A DNA stretch of 26,246 nucleotides from Bacteroidales bacterium (GCA_023230285.1 JALNXP010000005.1:1-26246); one strand, 5' to 3'; counted from the stretch's first letter, positions 9,301 to 16,813 are shown. Program-made: numbers and translations. Notes: generated from the letters alone by a model not told the origin.

Positions 9301-11472
9301 AAAGAAGAGGCAGTTGTTAAGAAAACTACGGGACATAAGAAAACTCAATATGAAATTGCAAGTAGATTATTCGATTTATACAAAAAGAATTTACGATACG
9401 AAACAGATATGTATAATATTAGCGTAGATTTAGAGCGAGTGCAAAGTGGTCGGGTGAAGAATATCTATGATGAGATTTTAGCTAACGAGCAGAATATAGC
9501 TACGCTGGAAAAAGAACGAGCAAAATTATTTGAAATATTTAAGATTACCGAACAAGACGGCGAGATTGAAATCGGTATGAAAATGAAAGATGATGACAAA
9601 AACAAGGTCATTGAAGATGTTAGAGCGTTAAATTTGAGTATTAGTAGGCAAGAAATAAGCACTATTGAATTAAAAGCGAAGCTGGAATTAGAAGATGATA
9701 AATTTCAAGAACAATTAGAAAAATTGAGAGTAGATAGATTACGATTTAACATAGAAATTGGTATAGCGAATCCGCAAGAATACGTTGATATTTTAGAGCA
9801 GAATTTAAAAGAATTGCAAGCGGAGGAGGATAGATTAACGAAGGTACTAAACGAAGCAAGCAGTGAAGCTGAACTTAAAGATTTACGCGATCAATTAATA
9901 AAAAAGCAAGAATTAATATTATCAAAAGAACGGGAAATTTATAACGAGAAAAAGAAAATTACAGATAGAGAAGAAGCAGATCGTAAGAAAGCGCATGGAC
10001 TGGAAATGGCAGATTTAAAGAAACGGCATGATACTGCTATTAATATGCTTAAAGCAAGACTGGAATTTGAAAAAGAATTAGCAGAAATTGGTTTTGCAAC
10101 TTTTGAAAAAGTAGGCGATAAAAAATACTCGCAAATTAAAGAAGAAGAGATGGCAAAACTTGAAAGTTTAAAAGAAGAAGAACTAATTTCTGAACAAGAA
10201 TATAATAATAAAAAGCTGGAAATAGAACAAGAATATATTAAAAAAGCAGCGAATTTACAAGCGATTGCAAGAGGACAACAAATGGCTGCTGAACGCTTGC
10301 AACAAAAAGAATTGTTAGAAGCACGCGAAAAAATGATGCAAGAGCAATTAAAACATATAGACCCTGAGCTTGACAAAGAAGAATACGATAAATTAGCAGA
10401 AGAACTTACAGAATTGCAAGAAGTTATTGCAGAAAAAGGCGACTTGCTTACAAGTTATTCTGGCGAGTTACAAACTACGATGACTGATATATTTAGCAAT
10501 TTATTTACAGGCGATGCGGAAGATATAAAAGCACCATTCAGGGAGGGTATGGCGGCATTAGCTGGGATTTTACAACAGACGGCGTCTGCAGCTATAACGA
10601 AACTTGTATTAGATCAATTAATGCTTACCCCCGGCGGATTATTAGCAGTAGTGGCGGCACCTGCTATACGCGCTATAATTGGCGCAGCTGTAAATGCTAT
10701 CTTATCACCGATAATACAAGGGTTGCTTTCATTTTCTACTGGTGGTAGAGTAGACCGACCAACGCTTGCAGTTATTGGAGATGGGTCTCGAAGCCGAGCA
10801 GGTGCGGATACTGAATGGATTTTTAGAGATGACCATATATGGCTGATAGTTTCACAAGCTCTGGCTATGCAGCAGAAAACGATGGCAGATGTTGTTGGTA
10901 AAGAATTACGTAAAGTATTATCTGAATTCTCAATTACTTTGCATAATGAAGAACGAATTAAGAACTTGCAAGAGCAATATAATGTAACGCGTGCTTTCGC
11001 GGAACAATCGATAAAAACAGAAAAACACTTGCAAGAGTTAAATTCAATGTTAATTAATTTCAGAAGAACGCTGGGCAATTCGCAAGCAGATATTAATGAT
11101 ATATTAGATTTAGTTCTAAATTTACAAGAACAGGCAAAATTAGATGCGAAATATAAAGCTAACGAGCTTAATGCTTCTGAGTATTTTGAAAAATACGCTT
11201 CCGCAAGTAGAACTATGCAAAATTTAGCTTATAAAAGTAATATCAATATTACCCCAGTAGGCGCTGGAATAAGCAGTGCTGCTAAAATTATGGATAGTAA
11301 CGATATTTACGGCGCTATTCAGCAGATAAGCCAAGTAGATTTAAAAATTATTCAAAACAAATTAGATGTGTTAATTTCTACAATTAAAGATAAGAATACC
11401 GATATTTATATGGACAGTGTGAAATTAACAGATGAGATTCAACGGGAGTTCAATAGACGGCGTTTAAGATAG
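6361..11472 (+). CDS. Tail tape measure protein (TP901 core type)
   Basis: At 1703 aa this is the longest gene. Residues about 165-365 match the phage tape-measure core of the TP901/PhageMin_Tail kind (AAYEAISAGA, then KAAKLATAGLSNTSDATKGL and TKQGVPTATAMIQIRGAI). A hydrophobic stretch near 545-570 (SPIVLIVAAIAAVVAFFVLL) is a probable membrane-insertion segment. Long coiled coils follow (about 770-1390, Glu/Lys/Leu/Gln-rich), and a typical C-terminal signature FSTGGRVDRPTLAVIGDG lies near 1458-1475. The protein sets tail length and is ejected on infection; such length implies a long, probably siphovirus-like tail. It begins one base after the chaperone -1 frame stop, so it is tightly coupled to that gene. 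Confidence 0.93.
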   Translation: MSDLSIKIKITPDFDVAKVKPLLDKLKASLNKLGEDTKLIDVNQIKQQMTAIDNEISKVGDNAKKMKAAIEDAVPKQVSTSYFDDLSKKKDELTNKIKSMWDVAKQMAREGVKGDTFKNLADAIFGADKELKKLKESALALGGAFQFNQIIQSVHTITGALEQFMGPYREFDKQLRNIGTLGVQNFEEFRDAAINMARSTPDTIAGITEAAYEAISAGAIDVVDGFADVEDGMKFVEKAAKLATAGLSNTSDATKGLAAVTNAYGSEVLGVDEAADVLFSTVKYGVTSIGELNHSLSTAISMAASAKVPFNNIGAAIATLTKQGVPTATAMIQIRGAISELMKPGAQLKKVMDAAGVSMQTLASEGLQATMKRIGESMENMGLDAANTFGSIQAMQFALATTGENAEKAAADLRDLAGDIGSVEGAFAIAQQGIDVKVKAMLNTIQGYAFKVFETIGDGAMVTLSAMNQLAPMIATFTNLKQIIPDNAFAGLKAIDSKSLKSVQQLSDGIRKMIPSIGAIVPAYTAAGAAGTASGTATAAAWMTALSPIVLIVAAIAAVVAFFVLLYNHVEEFRQVVDNAVSLIVLGAERAWEVLKKIIEILYEIGHALFTFAIAPFQILYNVITTFIGNMISYVGWLGEAVGITAEWGDVLDLVNTIFDYIVKGLEYAIAGIRGFSTALQSVFTSFGNIWGNLLSFNLAGVVEEATNLGTNAGEAFSKGFDSKMEEEEIGLTAGDVFSKNFEQKLNDLIANIEGDIAEGVAINVELNIAESMPKLVQQFEELNKEIPKIEAKMELAKSGKERAELSKQLDEMRLKAQELATQMEQVAPAAVEGMATWVDSAGNLQTTYEINTEKALELAKASAGVYNDNLIAKQDDYSKKVLSISNAYDTQKKQLAELKERIAKASSPREAQRLTEEYAKQKEQVDKTGDALVTAYTEGAKQGLLTAAATKQIEIQLGYAVGTADKLRAAQLRLMQVEEKEEAVVKKTTGHKKTQYEIASRLFDLYKKNLRYETDMYNISVDLERVQSGRVKNIYDEILANEQNIATLEKERAKLFEIFKITEQDGEIEIGMKMKDDDKNKVIEDVRALNLSISRQEISTIELKAKLELEDDKFQEQLEKLRVDRLRFNIEIGIANPQEYVDILEQNLKELQAEEDRLTKVLNEASSEAELKDLRDQLIKKQELILSKEREIYNEKKKITDREEADRKKAHGLEMADLKKRHDTAINMLKARLEFEKELAEIGFATFEKVGDKKYSQIKEEEMAKLESLKEEELISEQEYNNKKLEIEQEYIKKAANLQAIARGQQMAAERLQQKELLEAREKMMQEQLKHIDPELDKEEYDKLAEELTELQEVIAEKGDLLTSYSGELQTTMTDIFSNLFTGDAEDIKAPFREGMAALAGILQQTASAAITKLVLDQLMLTPGGLLAVVAAPAIRAIIGAAVNAILSPIIQGLLSFSTGGRVDRPTLAVIGDGSRSRAGADTEWIFRDDHIWLIVSQALAMQQKTMADVVGKELRKVLSEFSITLHNEERIKNLQEQYNVTRAFAEQSIKTEKHLQELNSMLINFRRTLGNSQADINDILDLVLNLQEQAKLDAKYKANELNASEYFEKYASASRTMQNLAYKSNINITPVGAGISSAAKIMDSNDIYGAIQQISQVDLKIIQNKLDVLISTIKDKNTDIYMDSVKLTDEIQREFNRRRLR

Positions 11473-11535
11473 TATTTGTAAATTCTTAATAATTATAGTA
11501 ATTTGTAATTATTTATTAATATATAATGAGTTTGT

Positions 11536-12249
11536 ATGAAAATATCGGCATTAATTACTGCTTATAAAGCGCAAGATTTTATTGAATTGTGTTTAAATTC
11601 TTTTAAACAGCAGACTTTTTTGAATAATCCAAATAATGAAATTGAGGTATTACTTGCTATTGATGGGTGCAAGCGGACTTTAAATAAAGTAAATGAAATT
11701 AAGCATAAATACCCATTTTTGAAAGTATATTTAGCAAAATATAATGTTGGCACTTATGTATTACGAAACTCGCTGGCGCAATTAGCTAAATATCCTAATC
11801 TATTCTTCTTCGATTCCGATGATTTATTACTTCCAGATATGCTGAATATTGTAACTCCACATATAAAAGAAGCTAATATATTACGTTATAAGTTTATGGC
11901 GGGTAAATTACGGGCAGGTGCAGTGATTGTTGGCAACAGCAGGGATATGTACCCACATGGCACAATGATATTAAAGAAATCTTTATTTGAGCGTTTATAT
12001 GGCTTCCAGAATTGGTATTGCGCAGCCGATACCGAGTTTTTAATGCGATCTGTTAAGCTTGGCATAGAACATACATTATTAGAAGATAAAGTATATATAC
12101 GGCTATTTCACAATAAATCATTAACACAACGGCGAGATACAGGTATGCAAAGTGCTTATCGAAAAAAAGTTCGTAGCAACATAGACACGAAGACTGATTG
12201 GGACGTCCCTTTTGAGCCAGTAACAACAGATTTACAATTAATAGAATAG
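11536..12249 (+). CDS. Family 2 glycosyltransferase (GT-A fold)
   Basis: The 237-aa product opens with ISALITAYKAQDFIELCLNS (residues 3-22), the standard GT2 nucleotide-binding start. It has a DxD-type motif FFFDSDDLLLPD at 91-101 and an acceptor-side pattern WYCAADTEFLMRSVKLG. It lacks transmembrane segments, so it is probably cytoplasmic. It follows the tape-measure gene by 63 nt at the end of the late module. It is a different family from the rhamnosyltransferase-like gene at 565, so the module carries two glycosyltransferases. Together they may modify virion proteins or host glycans; donor and acceptor are unknown. No convincing terminator is visible in 12250-12352. Confidence 0.88.
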   Translation: MKISALITAYKAQDFIELCLNSFKQQTFLNNPNNEIEVLLAIDGCKRTLNKVNEIKHKYPFLKVYLAKYNVGTYVLRNSLAQLAKYPNLFFFDSDDLLLPDMLNIVTPHIKEANILRYKFMAGKLRAGAVIVGNSRDMYPHGTMILKKSLFERLYGFQNWYCAADTEFLMRSVKLGIEHTLLEDKVYIRLFHNKSLTQRRDTGMQSAYRKKVRSNIDTKTDWDVPFEPVTTDLQLIE

Positions 12250-12352
12250 CCGTTTTCTGTTATATTTGAGTTAATATGCCTTTTTACTATTTAAATCGCA
12301 CCTGTGTCATTTGTGAGCGAAATTCGTGTAGTTTTACTCGTTAATGCATTGT

Positions 12353-12628
12353 TTATTTAAGCATTTCTGGGTCTACGTATAATCCAGCCATAAGTTCTTT
12401 CGATTGTGTTTTCATTTGTTTCTTATAAATATCAATAAGTTCAGCTTGTGCTTCTTTAATTAATTTGTTTCTGTAATCATGAAGTTTCAGATAATATTTA
12501 TCGATAAATTTTTTTACATGCTTATCAGAATTTAAGATGCGGTAGGCGTTATTATACGTTCTATTGAGAATTAGTGCGGTAAAATCGATTTTACTGCCGA
12601 GTTTTATTTCTATATTTCCTTTATTCAT
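12353..12628 (-). CDS. Small basic helical protein, unknown function (91 aa), reverse strand
   Basis: This is the only plausible reverse-strand gene. Its ATG (complement of 12626-12628) is preceded on its own strand by AAGGG about 10 nt upstream. The product MNKGNIEIKLGSKIDFTALI... is Lys-rich and helical with natural-looking composition, and nothing on the other strand competes with it. It converges with the late genes and diverges from the accessory region, a common place for a phage regulator, although no helix-turn-helix is recognisable. I see no Bacteroidota-type -7 box on its strand. Confidence 0.55.
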   Translation of the reverse strand: MNKGNIEIKLGSKIDFTALILNRTYNNAYRILNSDKHVKKFIDKYYLKLHDYRNKLIKEAQAELIDIYKKQMKTQSKELMAGLYVDPEMLK

Positions 12629-12754
12629 AGTTATCAGCCCTTATAATTATACAATTTTCATTAATTTTATTTGCAATTTACTAAAATATTTTTACATTTC
12701 AAAATAAAAATACTTAATTCTATATTTATGCAAAATAAATTTAATAGCGACAAC

Positions 12755-12780
12755 TCGCTCTGGCTTTGCACCACGGCGAT
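12755..12780 (+). other. Terminator-like hairpin in the divergent intergenic region
   Basis: In the 300-nt gap 12629-12928, TCGC and GCGA enclose an inner TGG/CCA pair and are followed by TTTTTT, an intrinsic-terminator shape. An overlapping alternative hairpin AGCGA-CAAC-TCGCT lies just upstream, so the two could switch. A similar CGCTCTGGCT core occurs at 17834-17843, at a comparable distance upstream of another promoter. No + strand gene ends here, so its purpose is unclear. Confidence 0.3.
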
Positions 12781-12837
12781 TTTTTATAGAAAATAAAAGC
12801 AATATATAAAAATTATTTAATTTATTTGTTAAATTAA

Positions 12838-12869
12838 TTTGCAAGTGTGGAAAATAAATTGTATATTTG
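12838..12869 (+). promoter_or_regulatory. Bacteroidota-type promoter (P1)
   Basis: -33 box TTTG at 12838-12841 (TTTGCA context), exact 20-nt spacer, -7 box TATATTTG at 12862-12869, fitting the TTTG/TAnnTTTG consensus. The same module recurs at 16814, 17916 and 22985 with identical spacing and a shared TATATTTGTATTAG core. It drives the 12929 unit. Confidence 0.85.
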
Positions 12870-12874
12870 TATTA

Positions 12875-12893
12875 GAAAATCAAGGTGATTTTC
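12875..12893 (+). promoter_or_regulatory. 5'-leader hairpin GAAAATC-AAGGT-GATTTTC
   Basis: A perfect 7-bp inverted repeat with loop AAGGT starts 6 nt after the -7 box, at the expected start of the transcript. Two other leaders have a hairpin at the same offset with a different stem but the same AAGGT loop (16851-16869, 17953-17971), suggesting an RNA element or a palindromic operator. Confidence 0.65.
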
Positions 12894-12928
12894 AAAAACA
12901 AAACAAAACACTAAATAGGAGATTCAAG

Positions 12929-13204
12929 ATGGAAAAGCAAATCCAAGCACTAGCAGAATTAAACGAACACTTTAACTTCGGTATTGATGATATCGAATTT
13001 TATGCCGATGAAGTAATTGCTGAAAACGGCACTATTGAAGATGTGAAGACAACTTTGAGTAATTGGCACTCAGGCAGTTACATTGAAAAAGGCGACAAGT
13101 TTATTGGAATTCGACAAGGTCAAGCATTCAAAGGGCAAAGACGTCAAAACTACTATATTGTTAATATCGATAATGTAAATTATTGGTATGAAAGTTTTAA
13201 TTAA
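12929..13204 (+). CDS. Small early protein of unknown function (91 aa)
   Basis: The start is ATG 12929, chosen because it follows the leader motif CTAAATAGGAGATTCA shared with the 18008 and 23064 genes. The open frame can be extended upstream to a TTG at 12839, but that lies inside the promoter. The product begins MEKQIQALAELNEHFNFGID and has an acidic helical N-half and a more aromatic C-half (QNYYIVNIDNVNYWYESFN). There is no signal peptide, membrane span or recognised domain. As the first gene after promoter P1 it is probably expressed early and strongly. Small, acidic, leading early genes in phages often target host functions, but that is only a context inference. Confidence 0.75.
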   Translation: MEKQIQALAELNEHFNFGIDDIEFYADEVIAENGTIEDVKTTLSNWHSGSYIEKGDKFIGIRQGQAFKGQRRQNYYIVNIDNVNYWYESFN

Positions 13205-13237
13205 TTGATTTTTAATTTATTTAAGTAGGAGAGCATT

Positions 13238-13612
13238 ATGAATATTCAGAAAACAGCAGAAACATCAGCATTAAAAAAGCACAAGCTTACTTTTAAAGAA
13301 TTGCAATTGCACACTAAAATTAATCCTGTTGATTATTTTTTTAAAAGAAGATTAGCAGACTTACAATTGGCTACTACTAAATACGTAAAAGGCGTTGGTA
13401 TTCTCTTTTACGATTTTAATGCAAATGAAAAAGAAATACGTAACATAATTCAAGATTACGCAGAATTTTATGAAATACGATTATTTGGAAGTTTAATCGG
13501 TTTTCAAATTATTATATTTGGCAAAGTGTTTTATGCGGATCACAAAGGCATTAAGCAGCAAGCGGCTGAATACGATAAACTTGCACGCGATTTTGGAGTA
13601 AATATTTTTTAA
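13238..13612 (+). CDS. Early-region protein of unknown function (124 aa)
   Basis: ATG 13238 is preceded by AGTAGGAGAGCATT, a good ribosome-binding site. The product is basic at the N-terminus (ALKKHKLTFKELQLHTKI) and mixed alpha/beta afterwards, with hydrophobic strands (GSLIGFQIIIFGKVFYAD) too polar at the edges for a confident membrane segment. It is the second gene of the P1 unit and is followed immediately by a strong terminator, so P1 defines a two-gene transcript. No family is recognised. Confidence 0.75.
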   Translation: MNIQKTAETSALKKHKLTFKELQLHTKINPVDYFFKRRLADLQLATTKYVKGVGILFYDFNANEKEIRNIIQDYAEFYEIRLFGSLIGFQIIIFGKVFYADHKGIKQQAAEYDKLARDFGVNIF

Positions 13613-13617
13613 TTTTA

Positions 13618-13646
13618 ATGGGCATCGGAAGATGCCCATGTTTTTT
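13618..13646 (+). terminator. Intrinsic terminator
   Basis: A 9-bp stem ATGGGCATC/GATGCCCAT closed by a GNRA tetraloop (GGAA) is followed by GTTTTTT. It begins 5 nt after the stop of the 13238 gene. Confidence 0.9.
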
Positions 13647-13664
13647 AATTGAAAGGATAAAATA

Positions 13665-14105
13665 ATGACTGAAAAACTCAAAAAAGTTGGGTTCTTAAAG
13701 AAAAAAGTTACTTTCAAAAGAACTTACTTTCTACTTGAAAACAATATACTTGCTATGATATTTGGCAAGCGCATTAATGCTCAGAAATATAACGAAGCGG
13801 GGCTTGTTGATGACTTTAGCTCAAAATGGTATAATCACTCGAAAATCGATATTTATTGCATTTTAGCAAGTGAATTGATAATTTATGAAATTTGGGTCGG
13901 CGATGAGTGGTGCGGATTTAAGCTTGAACATATAAAGAACAAACTCCGAGGCGTTGAATATGATATTATTAGATATTATTTCACAGGCGCTCAAATTTAT
14001 AATGAATATATGCACAATTACTTTGATTTAGACGGCAACAGGATGACTGAAGCTGAGCTATTCGATATGCACGTAGACTATTATCAATCACTTATGGAAG
14101 ATTAA
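13665..14105 (+). CDS. Member 1 of a six-copy small-domain family in this phage (146 aa)
   Basis: ATG 13665 is preceded by GAAAGGATAAAATA. The protein carries the shared pattern: an MIFGKRI block (31-37), then GLVDDFSSKWY (46-56) with the invariant Trp-aromatic pair W55-Y56, then a CGF motif, and near the C-terminus YFDLDGNRMTEAEL. The same order of motifs occurs in the products of 15092, 15852 (C-terminal half), 18838, 23064 and 23757. No catalytic residues or known domain are recognised. It comes directly after a terminator, and I see no clear TAnnTTTG promoter in front, so it may depend on read-through. Function unknown. Confidence 0.75.
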   Translation: MTEKLKKVGFLKKKVTFKRTYFLLENNILAMIFGKRINAQKYNEAGLVDDFSSKWYNHSKIDIYCILASELIIYEIWVGDEWCGFKLEHIKNKLRGVEYDIIRYYFTGAQIYNEYMHNYFDLDGNRMTEAELFDMHVDYYQSLMED

Positions 14106-14119
14106 GAAAAGGAGTTATT

Positions 14120-14254
14120 ATGCAATTATCAAGTAAAGAATTAGATTTGCTTGTTGATGCCGTAAAAAGCATTATTCAAGCTTCACAAACAATTTTAGAT
14201 GTAATTAACAATATCAATAAAAAGGAGTTACAAGATGACACAACAGAGCTTTGA
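14120..14254 (+). CDS. Tiny helical protein (44 aa)
   Basis: ATG 14120 has an excellent AAAAGGAGTTATT site and ends with TGA 14252-14254, overlapping the next gene's start by 20 nt. The product begins MQLSSKELDLLVDAVKSIIQ: one amphipathic helix, then a Lys/Asp/Glu tail, with no membrane span. The overlap implies translational coupling with the Nmad1-like gene. It loosely resembles the tiny helical ORFs at 212 and 432. Confidence 0.65.
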   Translation: MQLSSKELDLLVDAVKSIIQASQTILDVINNINKKELQDDTTEL

Positions 14255-15077
14255 TCGATATTTGAAGTATGTAATTAATAAAATAAAGGATATGTTACAT
14301 ACAAAAGGCAAGCAATATTCTGATCAGTTGGCTACACAAGATCGGCTGTATAATTTCAAGGAAATTGCTAAATCGTTAAATACCACACCGCACCAAGTTT
14401 TGCTTACTTTATTTAATAAGCATTATATCGTAATAAAGGATTGGTTTATTCATAATAATATCAAAGAAAGCGAGTTCGAGGAGCGGCTGTTTGATTGCAT
14501 AAATTATTTAATCTTTGCTTTTATGCTATATAAAGATAGAAGCATTAACGAATATATAGCAAAGATAGTAGATGCGAATGAACCGCAGGTGCCGGAAACA
14601 TACCGTTATGATGAACAAACGAGGTCGCTCACGAAGATAACAACTCCGCCGGAAACTATTGTGAAGGAGGCGAAGTTGTATATAGCAGCAAAAGAGCGAG
14701 CTGACCTAATGTCGCATAAAGCAATGGAGACTGCTGAAATTGAAAACAATGAACTACATTGTATTCAGTGGGAGGTTGAGATTAGCAACATAACTAATTA
14801 CAAAGTAGCCGATATACCAGATTTCTTGAATTATTTAATAAATATAGAAATGATTCATAGTTGGAAACTATTTACAGATAAATCTTACGTAATGGTTTAT
14901 ATAGATAATAATAGAACGGTTAAAAAATATAATCTAATATTTACATCGCATCAACTAGAGAACATAAACAGCAGATTCTATTGCTCCAAAATGCGAACAG
15001 ATGTAGGCAATGAAATTGATTGCATTTTTAAATGGCTGAAAATTTCTTTACAAGAATTTATCGAATTTCGTAAATAG
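14235..15077 (+). CDS. Nmad1/DUF1599-like N-terminal domain fused to an unknown C-terminal region (280 aa)
   Basis: ATG 14235 follows AAAAGGAGTTACAAG. The first ~105 residues have the layout of phage DUF1599 ('nucleotide modification associated domain 1') proteins: KGKQYSD (24-30), DRLYNFKEIAKSLNTTPHQV (36-55), NKHYIVIKDW (61-70), FEERLFDCINYLIFAFMLY (81-99). These all-alpha proteins are linked by context to modified-nucleotide metabolism, and their exact reaction is unsettled. After a flexible middle (about 110-175), a C-terminal region of about 100 residues has no recognised family. The fusion is longer than usual for this family. If it acts on nucleotides it would affect the phage or host nucleotide pool early in infection. 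Confidence 0.65.
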   Translation: MTQQSFDRYLKYVINKIKDMLHTKGKQYSDQLATQDRLYNFKEIAKSLNTTPHQVLLTLFNKHYIVIKDWFIHNNIKESEFEERLFDCINYLIFAFMLYKDRSINEYIAKIVDANEPQVPETYRYDEQTRSLTKITTPPETIVKEAKLYIAAKERADLMSHKAMETAEIENNELHCIQWEVEISNITNYKVADIPDFLNYLINIEMIHSWKLFTDKSYVMVYIDNNRTVKKYNLIFTSHQLENINSRFYCSKMRTDVGNEIDCIFKWLKISLQEFIEFRK

Positions 15078-15091
15078 CACAGGTCATCGCA

Positions 15092-15523
15092 ATGATTAAA
15101 ATTAATAGCACTTTGATAAACAACAGATTGTTTTCTGGCTTGGAATATTTACTCGCACCCGCAATATCGCTACATTATACGATTTATGCCGATATCCAAG
15201 AATTAATTCAAGCTGAACCGATACGCTTTTTTTATGGGAATGATTTCAAAAAGCTAAATTTAATTGTAAGTAACGGACTATTAAACGAACCTAATTCCCG
15301 ATGGTATTGCCAATCGCTGGAAGAGATTATAGCTGAACTTAAATTAGCAACTATATTTTACACAATATACGGATCAGGCATACATATTGGCTACGAGGTG
15401 ATTAATCCATTTAAGGAGTTTGGCTGGAATTTTACTTATTACGATTTAAAAGGCACAAGAATTTCAAAAGCTGATTTACGGAAAATAGCTAAATCAAGAG
15501 CACAATTTAAAAGATATTCATAA
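15092..15523 (+). CDS. Member 2 of the six-copy small-domain family (143 aa)
   Basis: ATG 15092 follows the preceding stop by 14 nt with only a weak AGGT site. Family motifs are present: IRFFYGNDFKKL (44-55), GLLNEPNSRWY (62-72) with W71-Y72, HIGYEV in place of IGF, and YYDLKGTRISKADL near the C-terminus, matching the DLxG block of the other members. It is more divergent than the 18838/23064 pair: the usual LxW before the Gly is missing. Function unknown; probably cytoplasmic. Confidence 0.7.
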   Translation: MIKINSTLINNRLFSGLEYLLAPAISLHYTIYADIQELIQAEPIRFFYGNDFKKLNLIVSNGLLNEPNSRWYCQSLEEIIAELKLATIFYTIYGSGIHIGYEVINPFKEFGWNFTYYDLKGTRISKADLRKIAKSRAQFKRYS

Positions 15524-15540
15524 TTTAAAAAGGAGATATA

Positions 15541-15855
15541 ATGAAAAAAGAAACTGAAAAGTTATACGAATTTAACACATCCTTAAAATGTGTAGAGGAG
15601 CCGTTTAGTGCGGAAGAAACAATGGGCTTATTGAATTATTTGCAATTTTACAAAGGTTACGATATAGAGTGGGAGCGTCCCACTAAAAAGCAAACAATAT
15701 ATTTTAGAATATATTTCACAGAGCAAGAATTAAAAGAGTTTGGTATAATTGCAGATGATAATACAAGTTTTTTTATTTGGCTTGAAAAAGAACGAGATAA
15801 ATATTTAACGAAACGAGTTCAATATATATTGCAAGAATTGAAGGTGCAGAAATGA
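15541..15855 (+). CDS. Small protein of unknown function (104 aa)
   Basis: ATG 15541 is preceded by AAAAAGGAGATATA, a strong ribosome-binding site. It begins MKKETEKLYEFNTSLKCVEE, with a central charged/aromatic segment and a helical basic C-terminus (DKYLTKRVQYILQELKVQK). Its TGA stop overlaps the next ATG (ATGA at 15852-15855), a coupling that suggests joint function with the 265-aa protein. No domain recognised. Confidence 0.7.
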   Translation: MKKETEKLYEFNTSLKCVEEPFSAEETMGLLNYLQFYKGYDIEWERPTKKQTIYFRIYFTEQELKEFGIIADDNTSFFIWLEKERDKYLTKRVQYILQELKVQK

Positions 15856-16649
15856 GGCATTTGAGTGCTATAATGAAAAAAGATAAGATGATTAAAGGTA
15901 TTATGGAGCGAGGAGGCTTTGTTACTAACTCTGATATAATTGCCCAGCCAAGCAATTACGAGAAATTGCCAATATTCGTTTTATTCGATCCGATAGATGC
16001 TTCTTATACTGAGAAGCAATTATTTAAATTTTTAAAATTTATTATGGATCAAGAAGAGCGTATAAATGTCCACCCTGTTGTTATGGATCGATTTAAAACT
16101 CCGCAAGGCAAGGTTGGATTATTCCATTTTTATTTCCAAACAGAATTTGTTAGCAAATTATGGGGCGATGGCTCAGCTCAATTAAAAATGTTACATTATT
16201 TGCAAGTGGAATATGATAAATGGGCTGGGAAGCAAGGAATAACTTATTCATCGATGCCGTTTAAATCTCAGAATATATACGATGGTAAACACCGCAATTT
16301 TGTTGTAGATTTAACGTATTTAGAAGTAGAAGAGCTTGTTTACGAACTTGGCTTTCGAGACTTTGCTATTGATGTGTTTTTCCCTGAAACAATGCCAAGC
16401 TTAAAATGGGACGGCGTTATAGGGACTAACCCGGTGTGCTTAACAAAAGACTCTATTTGGTATGATATGCAATATACAGATATTATAGATAAAGTTGCTC
16501 AAAACAGCAAGTTCTATGGCATTTTTAGAAACGATTTACTAATTGCCGTTAAAGTTACTTGTAACAGCGAGGAATTTGGCGATGGTGATTATTACTTCGA
16601 TGCGAGGAATAAACTTGCACCAATGCAAAAAGAAGCGTTATTCCAATAA
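15852..16649 (+). CDS. Two-part protein whose C-terminal half is member 3 of the six-copy domain family (265 aa)
   Basis: The gene is coupled by ATGA to 15541. Residues 1-180 form an unrecognised N-terminal part with many aromatics (GLFHFYFQTEFVSKLW; KSQNIYDGKHRNFVVDLTYL). Residues about 175-253 carry the family pattern: FFPETMPSLKWD (176-187), CLTKDSIWY (196-204) with W203-Y204, FYGIFRNDLLIAVKV replacing the IGF strand, and DYYFDARN (246-253) at the DLxG position. It shows that the small domain can be fused to a larger partner. Function unknown. It is the last gene before a candidate small-RNA locus. Confidence 0.7.
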   Translation: MRHLSAIMKKDKMIKGIMERGGFVTNSDIIAQPSNYEKLPIFVLFDPIDASYTEKQLFKFLKFIMDQEERINVHPVVMDRFKTPQGKVGLFHFYFQTEFVSKLWGDGSAQLKMLHYLQVEYDKWAGKQGITYSSMPFKSQNIYDGKHRNFVVDLTYLEVEELVYELGFRDFAIDVFFPETMPSLKWDGVIGTNPVCLTKDSIWYDMQYTDIIDKVAQNSKFYGIFRNDLLIAVKVTCNSEEFGDGDYYFDARNKLAPMQKEALFQ

Positions 16650-16679
16650 ATAATTGACGCTTGTTAAATAGAAATTATG

Positions 16680-16687
16680 TATATTTG
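16680..16687 (+). promoter_or_regulatory. -7 box of a promoter for a short transcript
   Basis: TATATTTG matches TAnnTTTG exactly. There is no TTTG at the canonical 20-nt distance; ATTG at 16653 and CTTG at 16660 are the closest. It differs from the other four promoters in lacking the TTTGCA -33 box and the downstream TATTAG. Confidence 0.5.
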
Positions 16688-16693
16688 TAACGA

Positions 16694-16762
16694 GAAGACG
16701 TCCTCTTTCATATACATCACCGTATAGATAACCCAGCTATTAATTTACGCTGGGTTTTTATT
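16694..16762 (+). ncRNA. Candidate phage small RNA with own promoter and terminator
   Basis: Between a -7 box and an intrinsic terminator lie about 65 nt without a credible ORF. Three hairpins can be drawn: GAAGA-CGTCC-TCTTT (weak, one G.U), TATAC-ATCACC-GTATA (16711-16726), and the terminator AACCCAGC/GCTGGGTT (16730-16756) followed by TTTATTTT. A promoter, short structured body and terminator fitted between two genes suggest an independent sRNA. It could instead be only the terminator of the upstream unit with a chance -7 box. Confidence 0.45.
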
Positions 16763-16763
16763 T
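16730..16763 (+). terminator. Intrinsic terminator
   Basis: Perfect 8-bp stem AACCCAGC/GCTGGGTT with an 11-nt loop, followed by TTTATTTT. It ends the candidate small RNA and any read-through from the 13665-16649 unit. Confidence 0.85.
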
Positions 16764-16813
16764 TAATCCTTTCAAAAAAGAATAAAAATTATTTAATTAT
16801 TTAATAAAAAATA

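Noticed and set aside
9939..10376. Long reverse-strand ORF opposite the tape-measure gene (with similar ones at 8340-8663 and 10614-11078)
   Set aside because: Ser/Phe/Cys-rich low-complexity translations are the expected shadow of Glu/Lys/Ala-rich coiled-coil codons; no ribosome-binding sites or protein character.
12261..12268. TATATTTG after the GT2 gene, matching the -7 box
   Set aside because: No TTTG at the expected distance, no TATTAG, and no forward gene within 600 nt; probably chance in AT-rich DNA.
12839..12928. Upstream extension of the 12929 gene to a TTG start
   Set aside because: The extension lies inside promoter P1 and the transcribed leader; ATG 12929 has the conserved AGGAGATTCA site.
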